From: an uncultured Clostridia bacterium
Lineage (GTDB): Bacteria > Bacillota > Clostridia > HGM11514
Assembly: GCA_934464705.1 (NCBI GenBank)
Contig: CAKSKB010000002.1
Coordinates: 1 to 64,000, forward strand
DNA: 64,000 bases
Direction of reading: 5' to 3'
Of this stretch, positions 1-6,647 are shown one piece after another; the stretch's first letter is position 1; every line of letters starts with the position of its first letter. A program made the position numbers and the translations under genes. The notes beneath the pieces are model-generated. The model was given only the letters and a program-made list of their open reading frames with translations. It ran no database searches and was not told the DNA's origin.

Positions 1-60
1 CTCTGTAACGCTGATGATACTTGGCTGGTGACGGCCCGGGAAAGTAAGTAGCTGCCGGAT
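1..60 (+). rRNA. rrf: 5S ribosomal RNA, 3' part (cut by window start)
   Basis: The first 60 bases align with the 3' half of the complete 5S gene at 481-598. They contain the helix IV hairpin GGCTG-gtga-CGGCC, the conserved CGGGAAA stretch and the closing helix I strand GCCGGAT. The copy differs from the second at 11 of 60 positions, several of them compensatory, so it looks functional but divergent. The rest of the rRNA operon presumably lies upstream of the window. Confidence 0.9.
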
Positions 61-480
61 CGGTTCCTTTTTTTATGTCGATGCGCACTTTGGAAGTTTT
101 TGGTTTCGTTGGTTGTTTGGGTTTATTCTTATATAGGCTGAGCATTCGATTCTTTTTAATTGAATTACAGTTTGCGGCCGATTATTGTGGTCGGCATATA
201 GGACCTTAACTTGTAAGTGTTTCGACATCTATGTTTGTTTGCTGATATATTAATTAGGCAGTCGTTTGGATTTGCTTAATATGCGAACGGATGTTGCTAG
301 TTATTAGGTTGATATATAAGCTTTTGGCTTGCAATTATTTTGCCAATTGTTTGTGTTTGCTGAAATATAATATAGGCAATTAGTTAACTTATTTGATACC
401 CAAATCTGCATTGAAATGTCGATTTTTAGGGTAATTTCTTAATCATTATTTTTATTAAGTTAATTTGCAAAAGGTGATAA
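61..480. other. AT-rich spacer between two 5S rRNA genes
   Basis: About 420 bases with no open frame carrying a ribosome binding site and no tRNA. A T-rich run follows the first 5S gene at 68-75. Two segments resemble each other, around 235-272 and 352-390; both begin TGTTTGCTGA and contain a TAGGCA core, so part of the spacer may be an old tandem duplication. No other feature was seen. Confidence 0.5.
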
Positions 481-598
481 ATCCGGTGTTGATTGTGCAG
501 AGGTCACACCCGTACCCATTCCGAACACGGTAGTTAAGCTTTGTTACGCCGATGATACTTGGGCGGTGACGCCCCGGGAAAATAGGTAATCGCCGGAT
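481..598 (+). rRNA. rrf: 5S ribosomal RNA, complete
   Basis: A 118-nt 5S rRNA. Helix I pairs ATCCGGTG at the start with CGCCGGAT at the end. The universally conserved loop segment CCGAACACGG, the GATGATACTTGG segment and a helix IV hairpin (GGGCG-gtga-CGCCC) are in the expected order. It lies 420 bp after another 5S gene, an extra-5S arrangement at the end of an rRNA operon. An intrinsic terminator follows at 631. Confidence 0.95.
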
Positions 599-630
599 CT
601 GTCTTAGCCTTTTTGCTTTAAATTAATTAG

Positions 631-668
631 GACGCTAAGCTTTTAAGCGAAGCGTCTTAATTTTTTAT
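631..668 (+). terminator. Terminator after 5S rRNA
   Basis: The 26-base hairpin at 631-656 pairs GACGCT with AGCGTC, with an inner GCTT/AAGC stem, and is followed by a T-rich tract. It ends the rRNA transcription unit and abuts the convergent gene that ends at 665. Confidence 0.75.
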
Positions 669-1189
669 TCATTCATGGAATTGCAATAGCTTCTTGTTGA
701 ACCGTCTTCTGCTATGCATTTAATTTTTAGTTCTCTGTTAGCCTTATCCACTATTACCATAACACCAAGCTGGTACTTATAATTACCAGTTTGGGATGTC
801 AGGCAACATAGTCGTTTTTCGTCAACGCTTATTCTTGCTTCATTTGATGCAGCCTTTTTCATTTCAATATATATTAAATTGTAGTCAGGATTTTCACCCC
901 GTTTATGTACAATTAAGTCGACTATTATTCGCCCTGTTCCCTTTGTTTTGCTATTAGCTTCTATTGTTTTAAAATGTTTTTCGTCTTTAATATTTGCTGC
1001 ATTTCTGTTATACTCAACATCTGCAACATAGTCGCAATAGTGAGTGCCGGGCAATACATTTGTTATATGTAATGCAAGCCGGGCGCAGATACATCTTTCG
1101 TTTAAGCCGTGCTCAATAAGATAGAGTTCATTTTCATCTTCATTAAATGAGTTTATTGCTTTTTCTACAATTTCTAATGGTGTGCACAT
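665..1189 (-). CDS. Small PD-(D/E)XK nuclease-like protein
   Basis: A 174-residue cytoplasmic protein without signal peptide. Its core looks like the restriction-endonuclease fold: an acidic residue in VEYNR (E59), then D91 in IIVDLIVHKRG, then E109-x-K111 in YIEMKK, matching the D...ExK signature. The same order of motifs is known from small hypothetical PD-(D/E)XK proteins scattered through bacteria. Substrate and role are unknown. The ATG at 1189 has a GGAGGA site just upstream and a promoter at 1222-1250. The gene faces the rRNA terminator and has no partner gene, so a restriction-modification role has no contextual support. The catalytic assignment is inferred from motifs only. Confidence 0.65.
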   Translation of the reverse strand: MCTPLEIVEKAINSFNEDENELYLIEHGLNERCICARLALHITNVLPGTHYCDYVADVEYNRNAANIKDEKHFKTIEANSKTKGTGRIIVDLIVHKRGENPDYNLIYIEMKKAASNEARISVDEKRLCCLTSQTGNYKYQLGVMVIVDKANRELKIKCIAEDGSTRSYCNSMNE

Positions 1190-1221
1190 TATTTTTTCCT
1201 CCTCGTAATTATTTTGCCTTA

Positions 1222-1250
1222 ATTATATCACATCTAAAGCGTTATGTAAA
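1222..1250 (-). promoter_or_regulatory. Promoter of the nuclease-like gene
   Basis: On the minus strand, TTTACA (1245-1250) is separated by 17 bp from TATAAT (1222-1227). It lies about 30 bp upstream of the GGAGGA site of the gene ending at 665. Confidence 0.75.
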
Positions 1251-1350
1251 TACATAAATCACGATAACAAAGAAAACGGATGAAAGGCATTAAGTGTTTA
1301 GCTCCCGCATGCCAACTCAATCTTATGCAGCTTTGTACAATTTTGGAGGC

Positions 1351-1700
1351 TTATTCAGTTAATCGATAACAGCCGCTGAATCCGGAAATTCCTATTGATA
1401 CCACGCTATCCGGAATCAACACATTTGTTAAACTATTGCAGGCACTAAAAGCGTTATTCCCAATATGCTTAACGGTATTTGGAATGGTAATGTGCCTGTA
1501 AGTTCGGTGCAAAATTCAAAGGCATTGCTGTCTATTCCTGAAATGTCGTTCGGCAAAACAATAGATTTCAAACTTCTGCAATGGCGAAATGCGCCCAACC
1601 CTATTTCTCGAACGCCTTCCGGCACTGTTACCTCGGATGAGGTGCCGTTATATTTTTCCAGTATTCCGTTGCTTATTATAAAATCCGTTGAAAGTGACAT
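1351..1700 (-). pseudogene. BspA-like leucine-rich repeat gene, frameshifted
   Basis: The frame opening with ATG at 1700 (site TGGAGG, 7-8 bp upstream) encodes repeats of the BspA/LRR_5 type: VPEGVREIGLGAF followed by NDISGIDSNAFEFC. After about residue 67 (near 1493-1500) the frame loses the repeat pattern and stops at 1428. The adjacent minus-strand frame resumes it exactly, reading ITIPNTVKHIGNNAFSAC and then a further repeat to a stop at 1351-1353. A single-base indel is the simplest explanation. The protein has no signal peptide and would be a short fragment even if repaired. It is expressed from the structured leader cassette at 1716-1965. Confidence 0.75.
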
Positions 1701-1715
1701 TATAAAAACCTCCAT

Positions 1716-1936
1716 AAAAACAAAAATACGCCCACCGAAGCAGGCGCATAAAAACGCAAACTCCGATAGTCGCCAAACTAACTTAATAACAACCCTTTCA
1801 GAATCGTTACTTTCGGTGGAATTTGCGTTTTTTACAAATTATAGTCTTTGTGTTAATGCACATAAATAAAAGGTAAAATAATTCCGAAAAAATTAAAATA
1901 CCACCATTTTACACATTAAAATCGTTTCGCATATTC
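1716..1936 (-). promoter_or_regulatory. Structured 5' leader, copy 1
   Basis: The transcribed leader between the promoter at 1937-1965 and the leucine-rich-repeat gene. The RNA 5' arm AAAACGCAAATTC (within 1819-1833) can pair with GAGTTTGCGTTTT (within 1751-1763) over 13 bp, enclosing about 55 nt. It is followed by a second perfect hairpin with a TTCG loop at 1726-1749 and a short U run, then the ribosome binding site. The first about 110 nt are nearly identical to copy 2 (3958-4178); the enclosed segment differs. The family is not recognised. Confidence 0.6.
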
Positions 1937-1965
1937 ATAATATCATATTATTAAAAATTTTGCAA
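1937..1965 (-). promoter_or_regulatory. Promoter of leader cassette copy 1
   Basis: Minus-strand TTGCAA (1960-1965), 17-bp spacer, TATTAT (1937-1942). The same promoter with the same spacing recurs at 4179-4207 in front of another gene. Confidence 0.7.
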
Positions 1966-2005
1966 TACCAAAAATATGATTCGTTAAAAAATCAACAGTT
2001 TTGTA

Positions 2006-2034
2006 TTGACTTTAGGCCATGAAATTGCTATAAT
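2006..2034 (+). promoter_or_regulatory. Promoter of secreted protein gene
   Basis: TTGACT (2006-2011), 17-bp spacer, TATAAT (2029-2034), followed about 30 bp later by a GGGAGG ribosome binding site. Confidence 0.8.
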
Positions 2035-2073
2035 AAGTTTAAAGGTTATTATTAACATTTTTGGGAGGGTTAT

Positions 2074-3177
2074 ATGATGAAAAGAATTTTTGCGGCAGGT
2101 TTAGTGTTATTTACTGTTTTATCGTCATTTGGCGGTGTACATGCCGAAAAGGATTTTTCGATTACGGTTAACGGAGAAGCTATCGATACAGAAAACTGCA
2201 CAATTGAAAATGATACAATTATGTGCCCCGGGTCATTATTTGGCGGCGGTGATGAGCTTGAACCTATCCGCATGCTTGCGGAAAAAAACGGGTATTCGAT
2301 ATACTGGAATCCCGAAACAAGAACTGCGGCGCTCAACAGCGAAAAAGCCGTTAACAAGGACTTTCTCGGCGGCAGAATTTCAATGTATATTCCGAATGTT
2401 GACGGTGCCGACAAATTAAAAAACAAATCAAGAATTGATGATTGTTTGTTGCTGACGGGTGAAGAAAAAATTTATATACTGGCAGACGAGCTGCTTTGCT
2501 GCAGTGTGGGCGACCTCAAAGAGGATGCGAAAAATCTTGGCGTAACCGCGTTTGAAGATGTTCGGACGGTCAACAATATTTCTTTTGTCAGAACCGATTT
2601 TTCAGACGCGATGCTTGAAAATCTTAAAAAATGCACAGAGGCAAAGTGCCATTTAAATGCAAAACCTAATATTGAAATAAATAATTTCGACAATTATATA
2701 GTAAAGCTTTCGGATAACACTCTTATTTCAGTAAGCTTTGCAGCTGATAGTGAAAAATTTTCTCCGTCGGAAATTGTGTCAACAATTGTTGACAACAACA
2801 AGACTCTAAAATCCGAAAACGGCTATATCGTAAGCGACGGGCAGCAGATTTGGTATGATGATTATACAATTTGCGAAATTGTTCCCGAAAAGCAGCCTTC
2901 GTCCGAATATAAGTACAGACTAAAAATTGAGTTCTCAAATGCCGCTGACAAACCGGACGAAAAGGCAGCGGATTTGGAATGGAATATTAATAAAGAAACA
3001 AATTATATGACGAAAAAATACTGCAAAAATGCCGACAACCCGTCAGCCGGCAGCGCTATCTGCACAGGATTTTTTAAGAACGATGAGCAATTGAAAGCAT
3101 TTTCGGACCTTGCTTATGAATACATATTAAATAATACCGATAAGTTTAACAAGTATAATGATAAATGGATTTCCTGA
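2074..3177 (+). CDS. Secreted protein with copper-amine-oxidase-like N-terminal domain
   Basis: A 367-residue exported protein. A signal peptide occupies residues 1-24 (lysine-arginine start, hydrophobic core, cleavage near VHA-EK). Residues 30-90 resemble the copper amine oxidase N-terminal-like domain common in clostridial surface proteins: a short beta segment, then EPIRMLAEKNGY and a WNPETRTAAL strand. The remainder is not recognised; it has no catalytic motif and no cell-wall anchor. Two ATG codons stand in tandem (2074, 2077) behind a GGGAGG at 2063-2068, and either could be the start. It is monocistronic, with its own promoter and a terminator at 3230. The function is unknown. Confidence 0.7.
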   Translation: MMKRIFAAGLVLFTVLSSFGGVHAEKDFSITVNGEAIDTENCTIENDTIMCPGSLFGGGDELEPIRMLAEKNGYSIYWNPETRTAALNSEKAVNKDFLGGRISMYIPNVDGADKLKNKSRIDDCLLLTGEEKIYILADELLCCSVGDLKEDAKNLGVTAFEDVRTVNNISFVRTDFSDAMLENLKKCTEAKCHLNAKPNIEINNFDNYIVKLSDNTLISVSFAADSEKFSPSEIVSTIVDNNKTLKSENGYIVSDGQQIWYDDYTICEIVPEKQPSSEYKYRLKIEFSNAADKPDEKAADLEWNINKETNYMTKKYCKNADNPSAGSAICTGFFKNDEQLKAFSDLAYEYILNNTDKFNKYNDKWIS

Positions 3178-3229
3178 TCGGCAGTTCGTCAGGAAGGAGC
3201 GAAGTGGCAAAAACCTAAAATAGAAAAAA

Positions 3230-3268
3230 TATCCCTACGGTATAATAAAATATCGCAGGGATGTTTTT
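3230..3268 (+). terminator. Terminator
   Basis: ATCCCTACG at 3231 pairs with CGCAGGGAT ending at 3262 (one mismatch), followed by GTTTTT. It ends the transcript of the secreted protein gene. Confidence 0.6.
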
Positions 3269-3295
3269 ATGTTAGATTTATCTTGCATTTATAGC

Positions 3296-3943
3296 TTAAT
3301 TTATGATAATGTATTTCCCTAAAATATGCGGTATTGAAACCTGGTTACCGAATATTGCTGTATAAGTTTTTATTCCCTTAACCTCTCCATAGACTGTAAT
3401 AATATCACCTTCGAGAATCCGTTTTTCGTCAGCGGCTTTTCTCTGATAGTCTATGTAAACAGTATCATCCCATATTCCATATTCGCCTTGTGTAACATTT
3501 AATCTGATAACCACGCTTGTGCCATTTTCCTGAATTTGAATTGCTTTCCCTGTAACCAACGCTTTTTGGTTAATATAACTTTCAGGATTCCTGGCAAGAT
3601 CTTCATAAGCAATTTGGATACACTTAGCTTTATAGTCATCTTCGGATATGGGGTCTTCCTCGCCGTTTTGCTGTAAGGCACCTGTTTTTTCAGGAATATC
3701 TGTAAATGTGTGTATATTTATTTTGCGTAAGTCAGATGGCGCAAAAGAGAGTATGAGGATTATTATAAAAAGCCAAAACCACCATTTGTTATAGAATGGC
3801 TGAGCATGTTTTTTGCCGCATTTTGGACATTTTCTGAATTTTTTCGAATATTGAAAACCGCATGATGAACAAAATATCATATTGTTGTTGTAATGCACTT
3901 TGTTGTTATGTGATGTTAAATCAGGTGAGCCATATAAACCCAT
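3296..3943 (-). CDS. Zinc-ribbon membrane protein with OB-fold-like C-terminus
   Basis: A 215-residue protein. A CxxC...CxxC zinc ribbon (CSSC, then CPKC) lies near residues 24-42. One transmembrane helix follows (WWFWLFIIILIL region). The C-terminal third (LVTGKAIQIQENG, VYIDYQRK, DIITVYGEVKG) resembles the tRNA_anti-like OB fold found in many Firmicutes zinc-ribbon membrane proteins. The ATG at 3943 is chosen because GGAGG lies 9 bp upstream; the frame is open further but enters the leader. A start at the internal methionine before FCSSCG is possible but lacks a binding site. It is driven by leader cassette copy 2. The function is unknown. Confidence 0.7.
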   Translation of the reverse strand: MGLYGSPDLTSHNNKVHYNNNMIFCSSCGFQYSKKFRKCPKCGKKHAQPFYNKWWFWLFIIILILSFAPSDLRKINIHTFTDIPEKTGALQQNGEEDPISEDDYKAKCIQIAYEDLARNPESYINQKALVTGKAIQIQENGTSVVIRLNVTQGEYGIWDDTVYIDYQRKAADEKRILEGDIITVYGEVKGIKTYTAIFGNQVSIPHILGKYIIIN

Positions 3944-3957
3944 AAGGAAATTCCTCC

Positions 3958-4178
3958 ATATAGAAAAAGTACGCAGACCGAAATCTGCGTACAAAAAACG
4001 CAAACTCCGATTGCTGCGAAACAATTTTAATATGCAGGTTTAAGCACCGACACAAAGAGTGAATTTGCGTTTTTTACAAATTATAGTCTTTGTGTTAATG
4101 CACATAAATAAAAGGTGAAATAATTCTTAAAAAATTAAAATACCATCATTATACATATTAAAATCGTTTCGCATACTC
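3958..4178 (-). promoter_or_regulatory. Structured 5' leader, copy 2
   Basis: The leader of the zinc-ribbon gene, homologous to copy 1. The RNA arms AAAACGCAAATTC (within 4061-4075) and GAGTTTGCGTTTTTT (within 3993-4007) form the same long-range stem, and the 3' arm runs straight into a U tract. A second perfect hairpin, GTACGCAGA paired with TCTGCGTAC, lies at 3969-3992 and is followed by five U. Both hairpins precede the ribosome binding site, an arrangement typical of transcription attenuators or riboswitches. Confidence 0.6.
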
Positions 4179-4207
4179 ATCATATCATACTTTTAAAAAT
4201 TTTGCAA
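4179..4207 (-). promoter_or_regulatory. Promoter of leader cassette copy 2
   Basis: Minus-strand TTGCAA (4202-4207), 17-bp spacer, TATGAT (4179-4184). It is the near-identical counterpart of the promoter at 1937-1965. Confidence 0.7.
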
Positions 4208-4338
4208 TACCTAAAATCAAATTTCCCAAAAATCAACCGACAGTTGAGTAACAAAGGCAAAAATAACAGTAATTCACCCTTTACAACCCTTGTTTGTCGG
4301 AATTTATTACAAAATATGTGTAAATTGTTGATTTTTCC

Positions 4339-4367
4339 TTGACAAACGGCTTGAAAAATGGTATTAT
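4339..4367 (+). promoter_or_regulatory. Promoter of the liv operon
   Basis: TTGACA (4339-4344), 17-bp spacer, TATTAT (4362-4367). A leader of about 60 nt precedes GGAGG (4420-4424) and the livJ start. No CodY-like box was noticed. Confidence 0.8.
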
Positions 4368-4431
4368 TACATAGTAATATGAAGACTGGCTGAAGGTCTG
4401 TCTTTAAAAATTAATAATCGGAGGAATATTT

Positions 4432-5604
4432 ATGAAAAAGATTTTAGCTTTACTCCTTGCGTGCATAATGGTTTGTACGCTTCTCACTGCCTGCGGTTCC
4501 GGAGATGGATCGGGCGATGAAAAGGTTGTTCGTATCGGTGTTTACGAACCTCAGTCGGGCGATAACGGCGCCGGCGGAAAACAGGAAATTCTCGGTATGC
4601 AGTATGCTAACAGCCTCTATCCTACCGTTGAAATCGGCGGCGAGGAATACAAGGTTGAACTTGTTTATGCCGACAACGAATCTTCTACCGACAAGGCGGT
4701 TTCCGCTGCTTCGACACTCGTTTCCAAGGGTGTTTCGGTTGTTCTCGGTTCTTACGGTTCCAGCGTTGCTATCGCTGCTTCCGACACATTTGAACAAGCA
4801 GGTATCCCCGCAATCGGCGTAACCTGCACAAATCCTCAGGTTACAGAAGGCAACGACCACTATTTCCGTGTTTGCTTCCTTGACCCCTTCCAGGGCACGG
4901 TTCTGGCAAACTATGCTTTCTCAAACGGTGCTAAAACCGCTTACTGCCTCGGTCAGCTCGGAAACGACTATGACCAGGGTCTTATCAACTACTTCAAGGA
5001 AGCTGCAGAAAAGCTTGGCATGAAGGTTATAACGGAACAGTTCCCCGAGAACAACTCCGACTTCAACTCTTACCTCACAAACGCAGTCAACGAAAAGGCT
5101 GATGTTATTTTTGCTCCCTGCTCGCTTTCTTACGCTCAGCTTATCGTTGAACAGGCTGCAGCAAAGGGTGTAACCTGTCCTCTTCTTGCCGGCGATACTT
5201 GGGATTCCAATGTTATCATCGAGGCTGCAAAGGGTAAGAATGTTAAAATCGATGTTTCGACATTCTACGCTGAAGGCGGTAACCCCGACTTTGAAAAAGG
5301 CATCAAAGAATGGATTAACTCTGACGCCAAAAACCTCGCAAACAACGGCGGCAACGATATGATTTCCGCTGTATCCGTAATGGGTTACGACGCTTACATG
5401 ACCGCTCTTGAAGCTATCAAGAACGCTGATTCCAAAGAACCCGGTGATGTTATGGCGGCTCTTCCGGACACAACCTACACAGGTATTTCCGGCGAAATCA
5501 AGTTCGGCAAGAACGGCGACGCTGTTCGTGACGCAGCTTACATCAAGACCGTTAACACCGAAACGGGCGCTTGGGACTTCGTAACCGTTCAGGGCGTTAA
5601 ATAA
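4432..5604 (+). CDS. livJ: Branched-chain amino acid ABC transporter substrate-binding lipoprotein
   Basis: A 390-residue extracellular lipoprotein that captures the substrate for the LivHMGF permease. Residues 1-20 are a lipoprotein signal peptide with lipobox LLTAC, which puts the lipidated cysteine at 21. The mature part is a periplasmic-binding-protein type 6 (Leu/Ile/Val-binding) domain: VRIGVYEPQSGDNGAGG at the N-terminus, then VVLGSYGSS and the domain-closing segment with FRVCFLDPFQG. It is the first gene of a five-gene operon. Two strong hairpins follow it before livH, which fits a surplus of binding protein over permease. Branched-chain amino acids are the expected ligand, but the family also binds amides, so the ligand is inferred. 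Confidence 0.9.
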   Translation: MKKILALLLACIMVCTLLTACGSGDGSGDEKVVRIGVYEPQSGDNGAGGKQEILGMQYANSLYPTVEIGGEEYKVELVYADNESSTDKAVSAASTLVSKGVSVVLGSYGSSVAIAASDTFEQAGIPAIGVTCTNPQVTEGNDHYFRVCFLDPFQGTVLANYAFSNGAKTAYCLGQLGNDYDQGLINYFKEAAEKLGMKVITEQFPENNSDFNSYLTNAVNEKADVIFAPCSLSYAQLIVEQAAAKGVTCPLLAGDTWDSNVIIEAAKGKNVKIDVSTFYAEGGNPDFEKGIKEWINSDAKNLANNGGNDMISAVSVMGYDAYMTALEAIKNADSKEPGDVMAALPDTTYTGISGEIKFGKNGDAVRDAAYIKTVNTETGAWDFVTVQGVK

Positions 5605-5630
5605 TAATTTATAAAAATTCATATTATCAG

Positions 5631-5661
5631 TATTCGTGGCGGAATTTTTCCGCCATGAATA
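5631..5661 (+). repeat. Intercistronic hairpin 1 between livJ and livH
   Basis: TATTCGTGGCGGAA pairs with TTCCGCCATGAATA around a short T loop with one wobble or mismatch. No T run follows, so it probably acts as an mRNA-stabilising or processing hairpin rather than a full terminator. Confidence 0.65.
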
Positions 5662-5672
5662 TTGGTGTTTTT

Positions 5673-5727
5673 GGAACGTATAAATGCGTTCCGCACAAAT
5701 TTCGTGTGAAGCGGATTTATACGTTTC
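5673..5727 (+). repeat. Intercistronic hairpin 2 between livJ and livH
   Basis: The arms AACGTATAAAT (5675-5685) and ATTTATACGTT (5715-5725) are perfect complements. They enclose a small GCAC/GTGT inner stem. The structure lies 17 bp before the livH ribosome binding site. Confidence 0.65.
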
Positions 5728-5749
5728 AAATTCAGAGAGGAGTATTTAT

Positions 5750-6637
5750 ATGGCGGAATTTTTTAACGCAAATCTGCCGTATTTGCTTGCCGGTATCTCG
5801 GTGGGCGGTCAGTATGCGCTGATTGCTATCGGATACACAATGGTTTACGGTATTTTAAGACTTATCAACTTCGCCCACGGTGATGTTTTTATGGTTGCCG
5901 GCTTAATTATGGTTTATGCAACCGCATCACTTCCTATGTATATATCCATACCGCTTGTGCTGGTTGCTACGGTTCTGCTCGGTTTCTTGATTGAGCGTGT
6001 CGCATACAAGCCGCTCAGGTCGGCGCCGAGAATGTCGGTTATGATTTCGGCTATCGGTGTTTCGTATCTTCTGCAGAACTGCGCCCTTTATTTTACGGGC
6101 GGTCTGCCGCAGGTTTATCCGAACATTCCGTTTCTGTCAAAATCGGTTACGCTCGGCGGCACAACCGTAAAAATGGTTACACTCATCACCCCGGTTCTGA
6201 CGATTCTTCTTGTAATTGCGCTTGTTATGCTCATTAACCACACAAAAATCGGTATGGCTATGCGTGCGGTTTCAAAAGACTTTGAAACAAGCCAGCTCAT
6301 GGGTATCAAGATTAATTCGGTTATCAGCATAACCTTTGTTATTGGCTGCTTTCTGGCGGCGGTCGGTTCGCTGCTCTATTTCAGCAACTACACTTCGGTT
6401 ATTCCTACTTCAGGTGCAATGCCCGGTCTTAAAGCCTTTGTCGCTGCCGTTTTCGGCGGTATCGGCTCTATCCCCGGTGCGGTTATCGGCGCTTTTATAA
6501 TCGGTATCTGCGAAAACATTATAAAGGGTGTCGGCTGGACTACTTTTTCCGACGCTTTCACCTTCGTACTGCTGATTGTTATTCTGTTGGTTAAGCCTAC
6601 CGGTATCTTCGGTGAAAAGGCTACGGACAAGGTGTGA
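5750..6637 (+). CDS. livH: Branched-chain amino acid ABC transporter permease LivH
   Basis: A 295-residue integral membrane protein of the LivH family, one of the two channel subunits. It shows alternating hydrophobic segments and the family signature near the N-terminus, IGYTMVYGILRLINFAHGD, followed by the cytoplasmic coupling region around MAMRAVSKDFETSQLMGI. The start at 5750 (MAEFFNAN) is chosen because GAGAGGAG lies 7 bp upstream; the frame extends 66 bp further but into the hairpin. It follows livJ after two hairpins and is 10 bp ahead of livM. Confidence 0.92.
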   Translation: MAEFFNANLPYLLAGISVGGQYALIAIGYTMVYGILRLINFAHGDVFMVAGLIMVYATASLPMYISIPLVLVATVLLGFLIERVAYKPLRSAPRMSVMISAIGVSYLLQNCALYFTGGLPQVYPNIPFLSKSVTLGGTTVKMVTLITPVLTILLVIALVMLINHTKIGMAMRAVSKDFETSQLMGIKINSVISITFVIGCFLAAVGSLLYFSNYTSVIPTSGAMPGLKAFVAAVFGGIGSIPGAVIGAFIIGICENIIKGVGWTTFSDAFTFVLLIVILLVKPTGIFGEKATDKV

Positions 6638-6647
6638 GGTGAAAACT

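Noticed and set aside
1465..1869. Plus-strand open frame of 134 codons antisense to the leucine-rich-repeat gene
   Set aside because: It has no ribosome binding site, covers a promoter and leader, and the minus strand carries clear repeat-family similarity.
1716..4207. The leader cassettes as cyclic-di-GMP-I, glycine or THF riboswitches
   Set aside because: The conserved cores of those families are absent; only isolated short motifs such as ACCGAAAG or AACGCA coincide.
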